Shown piece by piece: positions 60,278 through 64,000 of a stretch of 64,000 nucleotides of DNA (position 1 is the first letter of the stretch; each line of letters opens with the position of its first letter). The notes under the pieces are model-generated. The model was not told the DNA's origin. It ran no database searches and worked only from the letters and a program-made list of their open reading frames with translations. Made by a program: the position numbers and the translations under genes. This stretch comes from Pleurotus djamor (taxonomy: Eukaryota > Basidiomycota > Agaricomycetes > Agaricales > Pleurotaceae): the NCBI GenBank assembly GCA_029747585.1, contig JAPEVF010000083.1, forward strand, positions 1 to 64,000, read 5' to 3'.

Positions 60278-62002
60278 ATGGCAATCATGGAGCCCACCAA
60301 TGAGCGACAGAACAAGAAGAGACATTGTAAGCTATTCCTTCTTCTTCCTCGCTAAATGCATGTCAATGACGTTTACTTCTACGTTTGCCAGCGAGGCCAT
60401 GTAAATTCTACCAGATGAATAACTGTCCGTATTCGGAGGATGAGTGCGACTTCGCGCACGTTCTCACTGGAGAACCCACCTTCCAAAACGCTACGCCGTG
60501 CCGCTTCTATCTCAAAGGACATTGCAGTAACGGGCTGTGGTGCCGATACAAGCACTCTCTAGAGAGAGGCACCGATAGTGCGCTATTTTCAGATTTGTCT
60601 AGTATCTTCAGTCGCTGAGATACGAGTTCATGCAGTGAACGATCCGCGGGCCCTTCGGTCCCCCGACATCAGGGACATAGAGCCTGAACTTACTCAGCAG
60701 GCTCTACGGAGGCACACAGGCAAGCCAACAAGTCCTAGACGTACTGATCGTTCGCCAGACAGTCGAGCGACTTTGCCGTCGCCCACGCCAGCATACCAAA
60801 CGAGTCCTCGGTTTCACGCCCCAACATCACCTACAGAAGCCTATCCTCTGAACAACTATTTTCCTATCTGGAGACCGATCGTTGACAACGCATCTAGCTC
60901 GGCGCCCACGCGTGAGCTAGAGCGTATGTATATCGGATCTCCTACGATGTCAGAGCCGTTGTCCAACTTTGGACCATCGCCGTCGAGTTCCGTCTCTGAC
61001 GAGGCATCGCTGTTGAGTGGCTCGCGGCCATCATCAGAGCTATCCCCAATCTTGCCGTCCATTCACCAAACCTATATGGCCGCGCATCCTGTAGGCCCTC
61101 CATATCCCGTAACCTCCCCTGGCCCCGTTGACAACGGTTTCAACGGTTCGTGGAACCGTGACCAAGCTCCTAAAACGGTCTCACCTCCCCCAGGGCTGCC
61201 GAAAAATAAAGCGGCTAACTACAAGAGTAAGTTCATATTTCGATCTTCTTTCCTTTTATGTTTTGGCGACGGAGATTTGCGATAGCGAAACTGTGTAGGT
61301 TCTTTAAGCCTGACAGGCCCTGTCCCAATGGCGAAACTTGTACCTTGTCAGTGAACCCACATCAATTCCATCTATGATTCTCTCATTGATTCCCCTTCAC
61401 AGTATCCACGCTACTTACGCTGAGGGTAAAATCAAGCAGGTTGTACCGCCCAAGTCACCTACAATCCCGTTACCCTCCAAACCTATATCATCGTTAGAAG
61501 CTCATCACCAGAAAGGGTTCTACCCCGTTGGTTGGAGGGTAATCGGAGGTGGAGTACCCCTCAGTCAAGAAAACAGTGGGTCATATCTGTCGACGTTGCG
61601 CGGGGAAATTAACGAAACATCTTCGCAGGCTCTTCGTCTGAATCAACGGCTAGTTCTTATGATTCTCTCGAGTCATGGGAAGGAGAGTTATTGCCGCCTG
61701 GGAGCCACCAAGTCTCAGCGTCCTTAAGCAGGCGGAACAAGAATAGCACAACACCGTTAAAAATCGACGTCGCAGGCTTGCCACCTGTCGCTTTTCGCCA
61801 GCAAGGGCAGGTAGGCGATGTGGCAAGCACTCCGACGCGAACGATGACACCCAAGCTTCGACCTACATCTACGCCGCCCACACCAAGCGCTACCCACGTT
61901 AATATCATGAGCGTAAGCCCTGCTTCTTCTGCTTCCACTTTATGTCAACTTTTTGAACGGGCCCTGTAGCTTTTCAATGCAGAATCGCCTGCTATCTTGT
62001 GA
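60278..62002 (+). CDS. Triple CCCH zinc-finger RNA-binding-type protein
   Basis: The start is ATG at 60278 (MAIMEPTNERQNKKRH), then an intron to finger 1 (RPCKFYQMNNCPYSEDECDF then AH, C-x8-C-x5-C-x3-H-like spacing) and finger 2 (TPCRFYLKGHCSNGLWCRYK then H). A long Ser/Pro-rich segment follows, with SPRRTDRSPDSRATLPSPTP and PLSNFGPSPSSSVSDEASLL. Finger 3 is split by an intron: CRFFKPDRPCPNGETCTF joined to IHATYAEGKIKQVVPPKSPT. Then KGFYPVGWRVIGGGVPLSQ, a further Ser-rich exon (LPPGSHQVSASLSRRNKNST) and the last exon, ending NAESPAIL. CCCH fingers of this spacing usually bind AU-rich or other single-stranded RNA; similar fungal proteins regulate mRNA fate. The junction near 60560-60610 is unclear, as the most direct intron would be only about 34 nt. 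Confidence 0.8.
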
Positions 62003-62581
62003 ATTGCTTTGCATCCAACGTTTTTAGACTTCATATGGATAATTCCTACCCACTCATAGAGCAAAACACCGAATATGAACCTCTTCAGTTGCCAACCAAA
62101 CATCAAATTCATAGCTATGCATGCTGTTGTATTACCACTAGTACTTCGAACTTTCTCCCCCTCATGATGATGAATAGGTATTTCGTTTAGTTTGTATTGT
62201 ACCGTGCTGTGTAACTGTAATTCGTTAGTCCCGCTGCATCGTTCTGTCTGAATTCTATGCTTTTTTGCACCNANCGCTCGCTTTGGGCTGACGATGGGTC
62301 ACTGCCANGTCCAGGTNGCTCACGATCAGNTCACGAAGAAGCACACCNTTATTACGAATCACTGAGTGCTTTACTTTGTGAGTGCCAGAAAACATCGTGA
62401 CCGACATGCCTGTAAAGAAAGAACGGGATGGTGGCNTTGCGACGTATCTTCCCCAATACAGGGCCTATGACACTTCACGATGGATGGATGTATAATAGCT
62501 ATCCAGTCAGGAAGAGAGGACTGCCTCATCAGCAANCAAACGTCTCGTACATTCTGCTTTGGGTATGGATCTAACCAACCC
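62003..62581. other. Convergent intergenic region
   Basis: Between the 3' ends of the CCCH gene and the FunK1-like gene. AT-rich, with several Ns (62272-62350, 62436, 62537). No gene or element recognised. Confidence 0.4.
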
Positions 62582-64000
62582 TCAAGCTTCAAGACTCAAA
62601 GAATTGACGAGAACAGCCAGAAATTTGTCGTAGGTGATATCACCGCCATACGTTTCGANGTCGACATCCGGCGGNGAAGGGGCGGTACGAAATACGTAAT
62701 ANATATTNGCGAAAAGAATCTGNAGNTNNCGGANNCANCTTCCCCATTCTTCGTACNCTGGAGATATGGTTGCATGAAGATCGGGGTCGAAAATGATTCC
62801 NANTTTGTGGTTCTTNAGATATCGATAGGGGACNACCAGCCAAGCTCCAGGAGCGTCGTGTGGAGATGTGGGCTTGTACACGAGATCGCAGATGGTGTAG
62901 AAAAAGGACTCCAGCTCATGTCGGTAGACACGCTCTGGTAGAGCATTCGGCGAGATGAGGTCGGCGGAGGCATAGGGAAGGGTGCTGGGGTGCGGTCTGA
63001 TCTTGGCGTCACGCGTTGCTANATCGAAGTCGTTGAGGACACCAAAGATTTTCCCTTTCTCGACGCGGTACATCAAGTTGTAGGGGTTGACATCGCAATG
63101 GAGGATGCCCATTACGTCGTAAAGCCATTTATGACCTGCGCGAAGGGATCAGCATTTATCAGTTGCATAAGAAACATGGCATACTTACATTTCAAAATTT
63201 CAATAATTTTTTCCATGACGAATCTGGGCGAATTCTGGTTCAATAAGAGATCGGAGAGAGGGTTTAACTGTTCGAAGACGTGGACATGAAGAGCGCGCTC
63301 CTCGTAATCGTAATGTGCGACTTTCTGTGAGAAGCACGCCTTGATTCGTGTCGAGATTCNAGNCGCGCTTTTAAAGCGTAGAGTAGCAAGAAGTTTAGGA
63401 AGATGATTGAGAATCGAGGGGTTGTGGGTCGCGTGTGTGTAAATGTCTTTAAGTATTTCACCCTCAGAGGGTCGACCTCCACTCGACGATATCCACGAAA
63501 ATTTGACAGCGACGTCTTAGTTTGCAAGCGTGCCTTGAACAACTAGAGTGCCGCGACCTCGGGGACGACGCTCCTGGTAGATAGTGTCACCCAATTTGAC
63601 AATACCGTCATCGCCGTCGTTGATGGCAAGGCGTAGTCCATGGAGATCGCTGAGAGACGCATAGCCAGGGTTGAGGGGTGTAGAAGGAAGGCCTGCGNAT
63701 AGGTCCGTACGATAGCCCCAATATTCTGGCGTCATGGAAGCCGCGCATTCCATGACATACTCGAATTGAGCCCAGTCTCTGACTAAATCTAAAGGTTCCG
63801 ANCGTATGAAAGCTGAGTGATCGTAATACAGGAAGGTGGCAAANCTGTCGGTGACCAAAAACGCAATGACGTGCTCGCGAAGGTCAGCCCACAGCATTTC
63901 GAGAGCGTCGCTTGCACAACGGGCTAGTGCATCGACGCCCGCCGGTGTGTCACGGAGGTCTTGGAAAGTCTCAGCGCGTTGCTCAAGGGGTTCAACGACT
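62582..64000 (-). pseudogene. FunK1-like protein kinase, C-terminal part, with in-frame stop (runs off the window end)
   Basis: From the window end on the minus strand the frame reads VVEPLEQRAETFQDLRDTPA, MLWADLREHVIAFLVTD, DWAQFEYVMECAASMTPEYW, IYQERRPRGRGTLVVQGTLA. Then N and a TAA at 63519-63517, after which the same frame continues DVAVKFSWISSSGGRPSEGE, the VKxSW block expected at this place in FunK1 kinases. Next come a segment around HVHVFEQLNPLSDLLLNQNS and FVMEKIIEILKC, an intron (about 63190-63120), and the catalytic loop MGILHCDVNPYNLMYRVEKG. GKIFGVLNDFD-ATRDAKIR (DFD for DFG) and LPERVYRHELESFFYTICDL follow, ending NSLSLEA at 62582. FunK1 kinases are abundant and fast-evolving in mushrooms, with unknown substrates. 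The stop suggests a pseudogene, a missed tiny intron or an error. Region 62660-62830 has many Ns. Confidence 0.7.

Overview
The window is nuclear DNA from a filamentous basidiomycete, most likely an Agaricomycete. The reasons are: genes split by many short GT-AG introns of about 45-150 nt; close packing on both strands; CBM1- and CBM20-tagged secreted enzymes; and families typical of mushrooms (DUF6534 membrane proteins, a FunK1-type kinase, F-box proteins, DUF3605). I cannot name the species.

Layout. 1-1.75 kb: the 5' part of an unknown gene (minus) and, divergent from it, an ABM-like dimeric alpha/beta-barrel gene (plus). 3.3-5.4 kb: a CENP-B-type HTH DNA-binding protein (minus). 5.4-12.4 kb: a gene-poor stretch. 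12.5-14.8 kb: a tight divergent pair, DUF3605 (minus) and a tentative SAC3/GANP-like protein (plus). 15-17 kb: a DUF6534 membrane protein (minus). 17.7-33.6 kb: one 15.9-kb gene for midasin (MDN1/REA1), the giant AAA ATPase of 60S ribosome assembly. 33.8-39.6 kb: an accessory stretch with two inverted small secreted-protein paralogs (one with a nonsense codon), promoter repeats, a 321-bp hairpin/MITE and a possible decayed gene. 39.6-53.5 kb: mostly secreted or membrane hydrolases, namely a type-B carboxylesterase, an ectonucleotide pyrophosphatase/phosphodiesterase, a GH74-CBM1 xyloglucanase and a GH15-CBM20 glucoamylase. A divergent pair of a SYLF/Ysc84-like lipid-binding protein and a coiled-coil protein sits among them. 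53.6-57.3 kb: two F-box proteins. 57.6-59.1 kb: a PA-TM-RING ubiquitin ligase. 60.3-62.0 kb: a triple CCCH zinc-finger protein. 62.6 kb to the end: the C-terminal part of a FunK1-like kinase (minus) with an in-frame stop.

How the genes work together. The window is not one pathway. The clearest functional link is the head-to-head GH74-CBM1/GH15-CBM20 pair, which shares a 614-bp promoter region and suggests joint control of polysaccharide breakdown. Midasin is housekeeping. The F-box and RING genes belong to ubiquitin-dependent turnover.

Sequence quality. Isolated Ns fall into two classes. At five coding places between 4 and 33 kb the N is an extra character that breaks the frame. From 57 kb on, Ns replace real bases and fall almost only at third codon positions, as masked allelic differences would. 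No CRISPR, rRNA or convincing tRNA gene was seen. I could not identify a new multi-gene system with confidence. The most unusual items are the small secreted-protein pair, the hairpin element, the non-canonical RING and the membrane-anchored glucoamylase.
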